From Viridothelium virens (Eukaryota > Ascomycota > Dothideomycetes > Trypetheliales > Trypetheliaceae): a stretch of 64,000 bases of DNA. The translations under genes were made by a program, and so were the position numbers. The stretch spans positions 186,001-250,000 of the forward strand of contig ML991811.1 of assembly GCA_010094025.1 (NCBI GenBank), written 5' to 3'. Position 1 is the first letter of the stretch. Every line of letters starts with the position of its first letter. Positions 1 to 11,441 of this stretch are shown piece after piece. The notes beneath the pieces were generated by a model. That model had not been told where the DNA came from. It did no database searches and was given only the letters and a program-made list of their open reading frames with translations.

Positions 1-36
1 TGTGACGTTCAAAATATAAATATAAAAAGTTCCTAC

Positions 37-492
37 CGGAATTTCAATGTGCGACTCGCTTTTATTTCCTGATATAAACACAGGTCTCGTGTCTTTGTTG
101 ACTTCGACATATTGACCGTATTGTCCCCAGCTTCCACTCGTGACGTTGGTGTATGCTGTATCATTCAAGGCTGTCGCAACGAACACCGGCAGGGAAGGGC
201 CAAAGGCAGCAGATGGGAAAGTGACAGCAAGTAAATGGTATTTTAGGGTGGCCCCGATGGTAGAATTTGAGGGCGACGATGTGTTCAGCCATGTAGAGAT
301 TGCATCACCTGACGGAGCAAGGAAAGTAAAGCCTTGTGAATTATTGAATTGCTCTGAGACTTGAGGATAGCTTGCGATGAGAGAAGAAACTTGGCTTAAG
401 CTAGGATAACTAGAGAGTACATCGATAATATTCTGTGCCTTCGTAGAGGTAATGGATACGACGAAGGCGACAAAGAGTTGAATCAATACCAT
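37..492 (-). CDS. Secreted fasciclin (FAS1) domain protein, 5' exon, gene continues past left edge
   Basis: The minus-strand frame opens at the ATG at 490-492 with a hydrophobic signal peptide (MVLIQLFVAFVVSITSTKAQ). A FAS1 domain follows: a serial helix region, then the FAS1 H1-like motif GFTFLAPSGDAI, several N-glycosylation sequons (NNS, NTS, NST, NDT, NVT) and the segment YGQYVEVNKDTRPVFISG. The frame is open for 152 codons to a GTAGGA donor at 36-31, and the intron leaves the window. FAS1 domains are adhesion modules, and in fungi they are usually secreted or GPI-anchored at the cell surface. Whether this one carries a second FAS1 domain or a GPI site cannot be seen. The FAS1 call rests on pattern recognition of the N-terminal half of one domain. 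Confidence 0.75.
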
Positions 493-1635
493 CGTGGCAC
501 AACGTGATGAAGAAGGGTGGAGAGACCCTAGGGACGCCTGGGTCTTAGAAAAAGGGCAGCTGCTGCTCCGACAAGTCTCGTTAGATATCCTATTGGATGG
601 GATTGCATATCCCTCTAAGCTTGAAGAAGGCAGCTGAGAAGGTGGTAGACACTTTTTGCCTAAAGGATTTCAAACCCAACTGAACCAGACTGCTGAGCAC
701 TCTTCCAAAAAGATCTTACACGAACTACTCCACACAGATTGTGTGCAAGCAAAGTTCATCCGGGACTCTAAACTAGAACCTCCCGCTTTAGCAAACCGTA
801 AGACGAGATGATGAAGCACTGCCTGACCATTCAACAGAGACAAACCTTTTCCTTCGATAATAGCGCCCCTTTCTATCGGATACGTCAATAGTGCCAACTT
901 CTCCCGAGTACAGAGCGAGTTCAATTTAGTCCTAGGGCGGGTAGGGGAAATGGAAGGGTTCTTTCTGAATGGTGTATAAGCGAGGAAGGGAAAGCCAACC
1001 TTTGGGTTAAAGTACCTTATGCATAGCATGACGCCAAGATCCTGCCGCAGCGGTGATTGCGACGCGGGACGGCTCGAAACGGGATGGCAATACCGCAAGA
1101 AGCACTGCGTAACCTACCCTACCCAGGTAATTATCGAATACTTGAATTAGACCAGGGCGAGTCATATTCTCGATCATGCTACTTTCCAATTTCGAATCAT
1201 GACTGAGAGGCGCAATGGTTACATTATGACTAGAACCAAAATAGAGCAGGAATCCAAGCTAAATCCCTATTACTTCCACCTTCTATTACTGGCAAAATAC
1301 TACTAAAATAATCTTTTAGCTTAGTACCATGGTATAGAATAATTGGTAAACAAATATGTTATACATCTAGTATCTAAGTCAAGTGGAGTATTGCCTTTCA
1401 TGTGTCTATTACCGGATCTCCACATTTCTAGTCTCTCCATGCCCTATTAAATTCCTCTAGAAAGCCAAGCTATCCAACCCAATTACCACTCTTGCTAATA
1501 TGAAAGTCAAAATTATCTTCCGCAAATCACCACTGAATAAATCTCGCCAAAAGCCCAAATAGCAGAAACACATTCACGTCTGAGCCGCTTCATTACTCCC
1601 CACCGAACACCACCCTTTCTTCCGCCGTCTCCCTC
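493..1635. other. Intergenic, no gene seen
   Basis: The first part is the upstream region of the fasciclin gene. Bases 1200-1560 are AT-rich. A 142-codon open frame on the minus strand (670-1098) has no recognisable composition or domain and overlaps another open frame, so it is not called. Confidence 0.5.
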
Positions 1636-3246
1636 TCAAACCCACCCACCCTTCTCCTCCACCTCCCTCTTCACCCTCCTCACCTCCTCAATCCCCTTCA
1701 CCATGTCCTCCTCCGCCTGCCCCACCCTCGCCTTCACCCTCCGCATCTCCCCCCGATTACGCTCCAGATCGTCCTCCTGGTGCCCCAGCGCCTGCACCAG
1801 CCGCTGGCGCTCCGGCAGCGCCGCGCTCGTCTTCTCGTAGTACTTCGCCTTCGCCTGCGGATGCAGCAGCTTATCGACATTCGGGACGCGTAGCGGGGCG
1901 GTGAGGGGCGGATGTGGGAGCTGCGGAAGGGGAGGCGGGTCCTTGAGATGAGGGTGCTGGTGCTGTTGCTGACGCAGCGAGCGGGTGTGCTTGCGTGGCG
2001 AGACGAGGGTGCCGCTGGAGCTCGAGGTGCCGCCGGTGCTGGTGCTGAGGCGCGGGTTGCTGTAGGGCGAGGAGGCAAAGGAGGTGGAGGTGAGTGCAGG
2101 GCTGCTTGGGAGGGAGACGCTGGAGCCGTTGGGGGCGACGAGGGCGGTGAGGGAGTCGGCGAGGGTGGTGTAGCGGTGCTCGGATTGGATGAGGGCATGG
2201 CGGAGGGAGGAGTTCTCGGTCTCGAGGTGGCGCAGAGTTGAGGGGAGGCGGGATTGGATCTTGGAATGTAGGGCGGAAAGCTCAGTGACGGAAGTGCGGA
2301 GGTGCACGTTCTCGCGTTGAAGGGCGAGGTAGGCGGTGGGCAGGTCGGCTTCGCATGGGGAAGGGACGAGAGCAGTGGCTTTGGTGACTGGGGCGATGTG
2401 AAGTGGTGAGGGTACGAGTGAGGATGATCGAGGGTAGATTATTGGGGGAGATGTGATCGTCAGGGCGCTCGCTGATTCGTCGCTTTGGTAATACATTGAT
2501 TGGAGTTCTGCTGGAGCTGAGACGATTGAGGCTTGATCGGCGAAGTGCACGTGGGTGCTCCCGTTATCGTCTGGTGCTTCTTCTGCAATAGTAGACTCTC
2601 TCTGAGTTGCTTCTCCCTCGAAAGGATTGTCGTTCCGCATATTGAGAATAGTGGTGCTGTCTGGTCGCAAATGCAGCTCACTACGAGGGGCGAAGCGCTC
2701 TTCCTGAATTGCAGGCAGGGGCAAGTCTTTGACCGAAGGGCTGTAAATGCTCGAAGCGGGTCGTTCAGTGTTAACAGTCTTTGAATAGTCACCTGGAACT
2801 GTAGGTAGGGGCTTGTGGACGGAGGATGCGTTCGTAGATCCAGAGATATTGCGCATGTGGGAGGCGCCTCTTCTGGTCGCCGAGGTTGACACAGTTGATG
2901 TAGATGGTCGATGACGATGTCGCTGTGGTTTGCGGGCTGACTTGCTCGATTTTATATCTTTCACACTACCGTATCTTGCATCTCTGGTATTCGGATTGGT
3001 CGCATTCGATTTAGTCGTTGCGCCTAGGTCCTGTTTATAGGGTTTTCGTGGAAGATGCAAAAATACAATATTCTTAAGTAGTGGCAGACTGCGGCGCAGT
3101 CTGAGCTTGAGGCTGGATTTGGGTTTCGACAGATCATCTTGACTCGTGCATTTTTTTAAGTTCACCCCTTCTTTCTTCGAGATAGTTTGCGCCGGAGATA
3201 TCGCAGCGCAGTAAGAGGTATTCCACTTTGCACTAGCTCCACCCAT
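1636..3246 (-). CDS. Hypothetical low-complexity protein with C-terminal coiled coil
   Basis: A single long minus-strand frame of about 536 codons from the first in-frame ATG (3246) to the stop at 1636. I do not recognise a named family. The N-terminal third is basic and Ser/Thr-rich with RK-rich tracts (HRHRPSTSTVSTSATRR). The middle is acidic/Ser-rich. Residues around 310-370 form a heptad-like helix (LALQRENVHLRTSVTELSAL and the following LRHLETENSSLRHAL). A Pro/Ser-rich linker (PPPLPQLPHPPL) follows, and the last about 80 residues are a charged coiled coil rich in E, R, V and K. This layout is typical of fungal cytoskeletal or scaffold proteins, but the role is unknown. The frame stays open for another 22 codons upstream without an ATG, so the true start could lie in a spliced 5' exon. 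High GC near the 3' end creates long overlapping false frames. Confidence 0.7.
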   Translation of the reverse strand: MGGASAKWNTSYCAAISPAQTISKKEGVNLKKCTSQDDLSKPKSSLKLRLRRSLPLLKNIVFLHLPRKPYKQDLGATTKSNATNPNTRDARYGSVKDIKSSKSARKPQRHRHRPSTSTVSTSATRRGASHMRNISGSTNASSVHKPLPTVPGDYSKTVNTERPASSIYSPSVKDLPLPAIQEERFAPRSELHLRPDSTTILNMRNDNPFEGEATQRESTIAEEAPDDNGSTHVHFADQASIVSAPAELQSMYYQSDESASALTITSPPIIYPRSSSLVPSPLHIAPVTKATALVPSPCEADLPTAYLALQRENVHLRTSVTELSALHSKIQSRLPSTLRHLETENSSLRHALIQSEHRYTTLADSLTALVAPNGSSVSLPSSPALTSTSFASSPYSNPRLSTSTGGTSSSSGTLVSPRKHTRSLRQQQHQHPHLKDPPPLPQLPHPPLTAPLRVPNVDKLLHPQAKAKYYEKTSAALPERQRLVQALGHQEDDLERNRGEMRRVKARVGQAEEDMVKGIEEVRRVKREVEEKGGWV

Positions 3247-4438
3247 GAGAGCTGGCCAAGTTTGAGCGACTATAGATTGATAAGCATCTGGAGAGACATC
3301 GGCAAATCCCAATTCGTCACAGTGAGGACTGAGGTAAATGCTGACATGCTCTTTGGGAGGGGCGCTCCTTACCTAGTGGCCTCGCCTCATCGAAACTAGA
3401 TTGAAGAGTTGTTGCGCTTTGAGAGGGCTGCAAAACGGGCCTTTCCCGCAAAGTCATCATGATAAAGTAGAGACAGACTGGGGCAAAGGACTACACGAGA
3501 GATGTAGGTAAAGAGGAATACTCCGTACTGAGAGTCCGACATGTGGGGTGACGCTGTACGATAAGAGACGCCAATTCCAAAGCCCTCACATATAAAGTCC
3601 AAAGTTTTAGTCATGAGTGGAGCATGGAAATTGTAGGGCTAATGAATTCAGAAATTGCCGTCAGATCGACATTAGTGCTCATGTACTGCAATACGTTTTT
3701 TAAATTGTCTTGACGCTTAGGGAAATTTGTGGGCATCTCAGGTAGACTTCTCCTGTACTCATTCCCTATTTCTTTTGAAGAGCAAACACTGCAGGATATT
3801 CACTGTGATTGCGAGACACGGGTTGGTGCGATCGGAATAATTTGCCTGATATCAATTTATCTCGGGCTTGTCCCGGATTCGGTGATCTAGGGCGATGATA
3901 ACCAGTTCAGTGTATAGTGAGATGGCCATGCGACAGGACGACCTTGGAAGAACCCAAACTGGAGTGACAGACTTTGAAGTCCAGGCCAATAGCAAGATTG
4001 ATGTAAATGTTGAAATTCGATTCCCCGCTTACGCGGGTACGATGCATCTCGTACGGGTTGGAAAGGGTTTGAAGATCACTCGTTTCATAACACGTACCAG
4101 GGAGATTATGCAACTTGACCATTGAGGTTAGAAGTTGAAAGAGGCCTGGATGTGATTATTCACATTCGCTTTGTAGCCCTTGGCAGAGATGACCCTCGCA
4201 TTCCTCATGCTTGAATGTCTTTCGAATCGAATTTAGTTCCCGAAGCAAAACCCATACAACTCGTAGGCCAATTGTGACTCTACTCGATGGCCATGAGACA
4301 TCGTAATCTGCGGATACTCAGTCAGCAAAAGCACAGGGGCCAGATGAGGGCCTGGGATTTCAGCGTGCGAACTGGAATTGCTGCATACCATTTGTTCCTT
4401 GTGAATTACTTACGAGAGATCTGCAAGCATACAGATAC
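3247..4438. other. Intergenic, no gene seen
   Basis: Upstream region of the coiled-coil gene and downstream region of the mitochondrial protein gene. The short open frames on both strands (about 70-76 codons around 3900-4125) overlap one another and look like chance. Confidence 0.5.
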
Positions 4439-5521
4439 TCAGTCTGAGAGGCTGATTAATTGATCAATAGCTGTCCAAGCTATCAGCATGATTCACATAG
4501 AGTTGGCGAATATTCACTTACCACGTCCATTGTCCAGTGTCCACGACCCTGCTAGATCGAGCTTCCAAGTTCCCTTACCAGATACTTTTATGTATCGCAA
4601 GTGATTTATTGAAAACATCTTCTTAGTCGAGAGGAATATCTTTGAAACGCCTTCGCCTAACTTTCTAAAAGGCCATTGTAGGCCGTAATTTCGCTGATAT
4701 TCTCCTCCCTTTTCTTGCGAAGCTCGGTCTGCTTTAGCTTGGTCTGGATAACTCTCTGTTCTCAGTAAAGGCGTGGTCTCTGGTGGCAAGGCCAGGGAAT
4801 TGTCCAGAGTCAACTCGCTTCTAAGCCTTCTGACGATACGGCCCTTCTTCTTGAATGGGAGCAAAGGTTGTGCCTCAATGTCAAGAGCCAATTGGCGGGA
4901 AGCCACTCCATTGAGAGGGACGGCTGTGATGGACTTAATGAGACGGAATGGCCGCATGATGCCTATGAGACCCAAGTATACAAAGACCACACTACCAAGA
5001 CCTTCCGCTGCTCTTGCAAATTTCCCTCCACGTGTGTCTTCGAATGGATTCAGCTTATAGAAGAAATAGTATGTGTAAGCCGCCCCAGCGAGGGAGAGCA
5101 CGCCTGCAGTAAAGCATACTGCAGTGAAGACACCTTGCGATGGCCCCTGATAGAGAAGCGTTGGTGTGGGGCTTCTTAAAAGTTTCTCTTGCCATGTTCC
5201 TCCTGTATAGGCAGCAGCAGACTTTGGTGTTTGGGAAGCTCTGAAGACAGATGCCGGCAACTTAGAGTCGTGGGACCGAGAGCTGGACTGTAAATGTTCC
5301 TTCTTAGGCCTCTTTTGTTTTGGTGGCGCGGGTTTCTTTGCCGGAACTGCGTATTTGAGGCCTTGTGTTTTGGAAAAGTATCGAGCGCGCTCAAATGTAG
5401 TTGCAGGTTTCCGTGCGAAAAAAATATCGTAAGGCTTGCAAGCTGTGCGGTAATTTGAAAGACGTGTTGAGATCCTATGCACCCTCATCAATATGGCATA
5501 GCCTCTCGAGAAAGGAGGCAT
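4439..5521 (-). CDS. Predicted mitochondrial membrane protein, two exons
   Basis: Exon 1 is 4522-5521 and exon 2 is 4439-4470, joined across a 51-base GTAAGT...TTGGACAG intron; the sum gives a 343-residue frame ending AIDQLISLSD. The N-terminus is basic and poor in acid (MRVHRISTRLSNYRTACKPY), consistent with a mitochondrial presequence. A Lys/Pro-rich stretch follows. Two hydrophobic helices lie near residues 130-155 (GVFTAVCFTAGVLSLAGAAY) and 175-195 (GLGSVVFVYLGLIGIMRPF). The C-terminal third ends in a conserved-looking motif, GKGTWKLDLAGSWTLDNGR, just before the splice. I cannot name the family; TMEM223/TMEM186-like mitochondrial proteins are a guess only. The gene is head to head with PDX1, 185 bases apart. 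An ATG at 5488 would give a more presequence-like start. Confidence 0.72.
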
Positions 5522-5706
5522 CGCGTCTGTCAAGCGGCGAATCGATGAAAAAACACGGATAGAGGACGAGAGAACGCGTCGGACAAAATAAGCTACTCCA
5601 TTGCCCGGATCCCGGCCCGGCTCCGTGCAAGCCCGACATCTCCAAGCTCAACATCTTTATCTCAGGCACCATCGCAACCACTCAAGTCGCTATCTTTCAC
5701 AGGGAA
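5522..5706. promoter_or_regulatory. Compact bidirectional promoter region
   Basis: Only 185 bases separate the start codon of the minus-strand mitochondrial membrane protein (5521) from that of PDX1 (5707), so both promoters and 5' UTRs must share this stretch. I see no TATA box. Short CCGG/GGCC-rich palindromic pieces occur near 5605-5625. Co-regulation of the two genes is inference from the spacing. Confidence 0.5.
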
Positions 5707-7182
5707 ATGGCCTCAATTGCGACCGCATGCCGAATCTCAACACGCCTTGTACGAGGAACTCTCCGGAATCAGCAATGCTCACGGTGTACGTCCTCTTGTC
5801 AGCTCCATCATCCAATGCTTCTACTCATCAGTAGCTCTAGGTTACCATGCGTCCTCAACTGCCCTCTCAGCCCAGAGTTTTACAATGCCGGCAATGTCGC
5901 CTACAATGACAGAAGGTAACATTGCCAGCTGGAAGGTCAAAGAAGGCGATTCTTTCTCTGCTGGCGATGTGCTTTTAGAGATTGAAACGGACAAGGCCCA
6001 GATGGATGTTGAGGCGCAGGATGATGGGGTATTGGCTAAGATAACGGTATGACTCTCGAAGTTGAGATATAACTCATGCTAAATGGTGAACAGCAAGGTG
6101 ATGGCACCAAGTCTGTTAAAGTCGGTACCCGAATAGCGGTCATCGCCGAACCTGGCGACGACATTCCGACCCTAGAGATTCCTGCGGAGAGCGAAGCCAA
6201 ACCGCAGGAGGGCCAGCCACGTCGGCAAGATCGCCCTTCACCGCAAGAAGAAATATCGTCAGGCATTGATCGAACAGAAGGCTCAGAGTCTGCTGCTGAA
6301 AGCCCTCCGTCATCAAAACCGAATGCAGATGCTGCAGCAGGCGGTGCAGCCAATACAACGAAAGGCCCTGCTTCGTCAACCGGAGCCAAACCCCAGAAGC
6401 AAGCATATCCTTTGTATCCGTCTGTTGAACACCTCCTTCATGCAAAGGGATTATCTAAGGAGGACGCTGATAAGATACCCGCTTCGGGACCAAGTGGGCG
6501 CTTACTGAAGGGTGACGTGCTCGCATATCTCGGCCAGATCGATAAATCGTACTCTGCAGCGCAATCTCAGAGGATAAATCAACTTGGTCATTTGGACCTC
6601 AGCAACATCCAGCTCGCTCCAAAGAAAGCGGCAGGACCAGCTAAGAAGACTGTTGCCGAGCAATTACCAAAAGACGTGCCCGATTTGCCTGTCGAAGTCG
6701 TGCTGCCAATCGACCTTGCCGCAGCTGTGGCATGCCAGAAAAGGATCGAGGATACCCTCAATATCCATCTTCCTCTCTCTACACTGATCGCTCGTGCATC
6801 TGATGTTGCCAATGACGACCTACCGCGAAAGAACCTGTCCCCTACTTCAGACGAGTTATTTTATGACGTTCTCGGTTCGAGCGTTTCGAAGATTCCAAAA
6901 GTATCTCGGGGGCATTACGCCCCTCGCCTCTCATCATTCGATCCAAGTGTGTCTACTAAGGAACCGACATTCCGCAAACCACAATCTGACATCTACGATC
7001 TACTTACCGAAACCAATAAATCGACGGCGAGACAGCCTCTAGATGCGTCTACGGCTGCTACGGTGGTCCCCGTAAATGTCTTCTCCCTCTCCGTGCCAAA
7101 AGCGGAAAAGGACCGAGCCCAAACATTCCTCCAACGCATCAAACTTGTTTTAGAGCGGGAGCCTGGAAGATTAGTGGTGTAA
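5707..7182 (+). CDS. PDX1: Pyruvate dehydrogenase complex protein X (E3-binding protein), three exons
   Basis: Exons 5707-5785, 5832-6046 and 6094-7182 give 460 residues. The introns of 46 and 47 bases start GTACGT and GTATGA. Pdx1 tethers dihydrolipoamide dehydrogenase (E3) to the E2 core of the mitochondrial pyruvate dehydrogenase complex. Residues 1-43 are a Ser/Arg/Ala-rich presequence. Residues about 44-118 are a lipoyl domain with the motif [14 protein letters not shown] and the lipoyl-lysine near residue 81 in [10 protein letters not shown]. After an Ala/Pro/Ser linker, a peripheral-subunit-binding (E3-binding) domain covers about 205-245 ([16 protein letters not shown], then [18 protein letters not shown]). 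The C-terminal 200 residues lack the HxxxDG acyltransferase active site of true E2, as expected for fungal Pdx1. The intron after the presequence and the one at the end of the lipoyl domain fit the domain borders. Confidence 0.95.
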
Positions 7183-9286
7183 ACACAAAGTAGCAGGTGT
7201 TTCTCTTTCTTGTATAATACAAGCAAGGGTTGATTCATTATGCATTCTGGCTGGTACGATAGAAAGCAGTGGCGTTTGGCAATCCTTGATGTCCTTCGGG
7301 ACCATATATGTCTTTGATGCCGGTGTGCGACTCGCTCTAGAGATAGGACACTGTAGACAAGGAATTCGTCTCTCAGACTATTATGTTCATGTTTGCTTTG
7401 CGACGTGAGAACGAATCCTGGGTGAGCCAGCATAGTCTGTGTACCGTGCTTCATGATTGTGCTGGTAAACACAGCTTATGTTGACGACTTTGTGCGGTGA
7501 ACTGAGGAATCAATTAGTCCGAGTGAGCCTTGATTGAGTTCCCGCTACAAACGAGCCAGACAAATTCATGGGTAGGAAGCTTCAGTCGTGAGATTCGGTC
7601 TCAGTTTGAGGATCGCCCGTCAGAGCTTATAGCATCCAAATCCGAAGATACGTGAAGGCAATGCTTGGTGACTTGTAGAGTAAATTTAGGAAATCTTGCT
7701 AATGAAAATTCCGACTGGGGTTTGGAGTAAAGAAATATTACACTAGCTGATAAGAACGCACGGCTTCGAAACATAGCTGCCCTCTGAACGCCGACTACCC
7801 CGACAGAGTACGAGCACTTGCAGACTATCCATCAAGTTTCCTTGAGCATTTCGCAGTAAGTCATGGTCAAGATCTCGGAGCTCTACATTATGATCACAGG
7901 CTCGACTACAAGGGAAATTAAGCATCCGAGAATTACCTTTTGGTTCTAATTCCCGCTCTTGATCGGTCTTCATTTTCGCCCGGGTTTAATACGACTGAAG
8001 GAAATTTACTTCGGCAACCGACGCCCAGGTCGTCACCTACCTCCTAGATCGACCGTGTACGAGACGGGAGTGAGATTCCTAGCGAATGCGAGATTAGACT
8101 GGCGTCTCTACTATATATCTTACCATGTCACCATGTCATGTACGGAGGTAAAGAACTGGTTGATCTCCCGTGTATGGCTTATTAATGTCCACTGCCGACG
8201 GTGGCCGACCTCACTTGCAAATAGAGTTCGCCCGCGTTATGCCACAAAGACGTCATGTCAGGACGGATTAATGAAGCCCGACAGCTCTGAACCTGAAGTA
8301 TCTAAGGGTGCTGCGGTGCACCCTTCACTAAGCTCGACCAGTGAGAATACATTAGGCGGCATCAAGAAGTGCAGCATGAACATGATCATTCAAGGACTCG
8401 GAGATTAGAAGAGTTCTGGAACGGCTCTGAGACAAATCCAATGACAGGTAATTTGGAGATTCCTAATTTGCATTGTGGAAGAAATGGAGTTTGTCAGCAT
8501 GCTTGTTTACTGCACCTCATTTCTTTTGAGACGCCTTCTTTGGGAGACCGTAGATAGCGAGCTTGTTGGTGACGTCTCTGCCCCAGATTTACTATCCTGG
8601 AGCTAATCGTGAATGAGCGTAATCAATCTTCCGGACAAGGGCTAATGCGACTGAAGCTTTGGTATTAGCGGATGCCCGTTGAGGTTCTGCGGACCCAAAC
8701 ACTGCGACCTGCGGCTGAGAGAAGCGGTGATGCAGGCCGTCCCCGGCACTGCGGGGAAGTTGGAAAGTTCCATTACGTCCTTCCAACCGTCTTCGTCATT
8801 GTTGCCTCGAATTCTCCTTTCTGCATGTCTCAAGGCTGCGTTCTAGCTCTTCCACTCGCTCAGCTCAATGGTTCCGTCTCTGAGGCGGACGAGAATTCAC
8901 GCGGCTCGTCGGAAGGATCAATTGGCTCTGCCGTCATGACCGAGTCACGGATCCAACACCAGGCATAGCTTGTACTCAGCGCACGGGGACTGACTCCATA
9001 TGTAATAACATCCCGCGAGTCGCAAAAGATCATCAGTGCCATCCCTGCACTCTGCAGCCTTAGGCCCGTTCTCTAGCTGCCGGCCGGCCCACGCATCTTA
9101 GCCGCTTCTCATATGCCCCGTTAACACCGCTGTCTAAAATGCGTTCCTGGCAAAAAAAGTTAAAAATGGCTCGTACTCCGTCATGGACTTATTCGGCCTT
9201 GTCCCTCGCATCTCTAAAACGTCGAAGGCCGCCGTGAACTTTGGAACAAGACTCCCGGACCTTGTAATAGACCAAGATCTGGCAGA
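7183..9286. other. Intergenic, about 2.1 kb, no supported gene
   Basis: Contains the 3' flank of PDX1 and the promoter side of the carboxylesterase. The longest open frame (7959-8408, plus) has no ATG at its head, no domain and no splice context. I see no repeat structure. Confidence 0.5.
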
Positions 9287-11190
9287 ATGCACGGCCGATT
9301 CTTAATTGCAGCAAGTTTCTTGTCTTTGGGCTGTGGTGTCGCCGGGCAGACAAACGGATCGGTGGTCGATCTGGGATATGCTAAATATCAGGGGTACGTA
9401 TAGCTTCATTTCTCTTCTAGCTATCTCTGCGTATCTTGTCGTATATTCCAAGTTTTGGTTCACAAAAAAACCATTGACGACACGCTAATGTTGGTGTTAG
9501 TGGAATAAATTATGGGTAAGCAAGCTTCTTGCTGCTCAATTTGAGCATACTGTTTACTCAATTCGAATAGCGTGGACTACTGGTTTGGAATTCGCTATGC
9601 TCAAGTCCCGGTCGGTGATTTACGCTGGCGGGCACCCCAGGACATTGAAGCCAAGAATAATTATTCCAATACGCAAGTAATAGATGCTTCACAAGCGGGC
9701 CCTGAATGCGTTCAGGGGACACCAGCATGGCAGTACACCAATGGCACATCTCCAGGAGAGCCGACAGGAAGCGAAGACTGCCTGCTCCTAGATGTCCTGA
9801 AACCCAGTAACCCAGTTTCATCCTCTCTGCCGGTCGTAGCTTTCATTCATGGCGGAGGTATGAATTCCAAATTTTCCGAGACAAAAGAGACATTGAATTG
9901 CTCACAAAAGGATAGGTTACGACCAAGGTTCCTCGGAAGCTTACCAGGGCTTTGGTGAGGTCAACTCCTCCAACGGCAACTTAATCTGGGTTTCAATTCA
10001 GTATCGGCTCAGTGCATATGGCTTCTTGTCCTCAGAAGAGGTTCGAGACAATGGAAATGCCAACGCTGGGCTTTTGGACCAAAGATCTGCACTCGAATGG
10101 ATTCAGAGGCATATTACGGCCTTCGGTGGTGATCCGGCACGCGTCACCATCTGGGGAAATAGTGCTGGTGGAGGTTCTGTAATGAGCCAGATGATTCTGT
10201 ATGGTGGGGTTTCAAACCCGCCTTTCAGAGCTGGTGTTGCTGGTAAGCAATGCGTCGACCCAATCTATTGTGAGCCAACATAGCTAAATTTCTGAAGAAT
10301 ATCCTTGGTGGCAGCCGTTCCATAATGATTCCATCCTCGAAGATCAGTATCAGGAACTACTGACAGCGTCGGGATGTAATGATCTCACCTGCCTGCGAGC
10401 GCTTTCCGAGGACGAACTCAAAAATGCAACGCAGCAAACCTACACCGCCGGCTACGTTCCCGAAAGCATCTCGTCCATCTATGGCTATGGCGACTTCTAC
10501 TATGGCCCCTCGGTCGATGGCTCAGTCATCCGCGATCTCCCGTCCAATGAATTCAAGCAAGGCCACTTCGCCAAAGTCCCTCTTTTGGTCGACCACGACG
10601 GCTACGAAGGCACCTACTTCAGCAACCAATCCGAAGTGGGCATCGACCTCGAGACCGCCGATCTGAACGCCGTCTTCCCGACCGCCACGCCCGAATTCTT
10701 TGCCCGCCTCTACGAGCTCTACCCAGCCTCCGATTTCAACTCGACCTTCTACCAGCGCCAAACCATCTACGGCGACTTCATCATCTCCTGCCCGACCTAC
10801 TACATGGCGACCGCGGTCTCCGGCGCGGGCCTGCCCGTCTACAAACTGCTCATGAACGCGGGCAGCGAGCAGCACGGCGCAACGCAGCCGTTCCTGCTCT
10901 CAGATCCGGGCGCCGACGACAGCAACAATGCGACGCTTGGCCGGATCCTGCGCGACTACTTCATCAGCTTTGCCGTGAACCTGGACCCGAATCAGGTGAA
11001 TTACTCTGGGACGCCGAAGCCGAATTGGCCGGCGTACTATGCGGCGGCGGGCGGCGCGGGTGGTAACGCAAGTACGGGCTCGTTGAATATTCTGGATGTG
11101 AACTATACGATGATTGGGGCGACGCCGGATTTTGATGCAGATGCGCGGTGCGATTTCTTCCATGCGCAAAGCTATGTGGTGAGGAATTAG
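9287..11190 (+). CDS. Secreted type-B carboxylesterase/lipase, five exons
   Basis: Exons 9287-9393, 9501-9515, 9571-9857, 9916-10242 and 10298-11190 add up to 542 residues. A signal peptide (MHGRFLIAASFLSLGCGVAG) is followed by the family opening FGIRYAQVPVGDLRWRAP, the SEDCLLLDV block and the oxyanion-hole HGGG. The nucleophile Ser near residue 219 sits in WGNSAGGG. The acid is probably the Glu near 349 in DHDGYEGTYF, and the His near 437 is in SEQHGATQPF. These residues match the triad of the cholinesterase/type-B carboxylesterase family. Length fits the family (about 540-580). Several N-glycosylation sites are present. The substrate cannot be told from sequence. Exon 2 is only 15 bases long but is needed to keep the frame and to encode the INYG piece before the conserved start of the domain. 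The gene converges on the NACHT gene, with stops about 250 bases apart. Confidence 0.93.
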
Positions 11191-11441
11191 GAGACGGGTA
11201 TACAAGAGACGGGAGAAGAGCTTTAATTTGTAATTAATGGTAAAGGCCGTTGAGAATGCATCGGCCTGGCATGCGTATTTGTACAGTGACTTAGTCACAC
11301 AAGACTCGTTTACTACAACTGAAGTAAGTATGTTCACAGTAATCACTCTCGTACTAAAGATAGGCGCTGGTAGTATACTGTGTTAAGTCAGGGCACATCC
11401 ATCATCTCGATATGGCTCGGCAAAAGTCCGCAGTTAGAGGC

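Noticed and set aside
670-1098. 142-codon minus-strand frame
   Set aside because: No domain, no natural composition and overlap with another open frame; looks like chance.
1734-2241. Long Pro/Ser- or Gly/Ala-rich frames on both strands
   Set aside because: Shadows of the GC-rich 3' half of the coiled-coil gene.
7959-8408. 149-codon plus frame
   Set aside because: No ATG at its head, no recognisable domain, no splice signals; not enough to call a gene.
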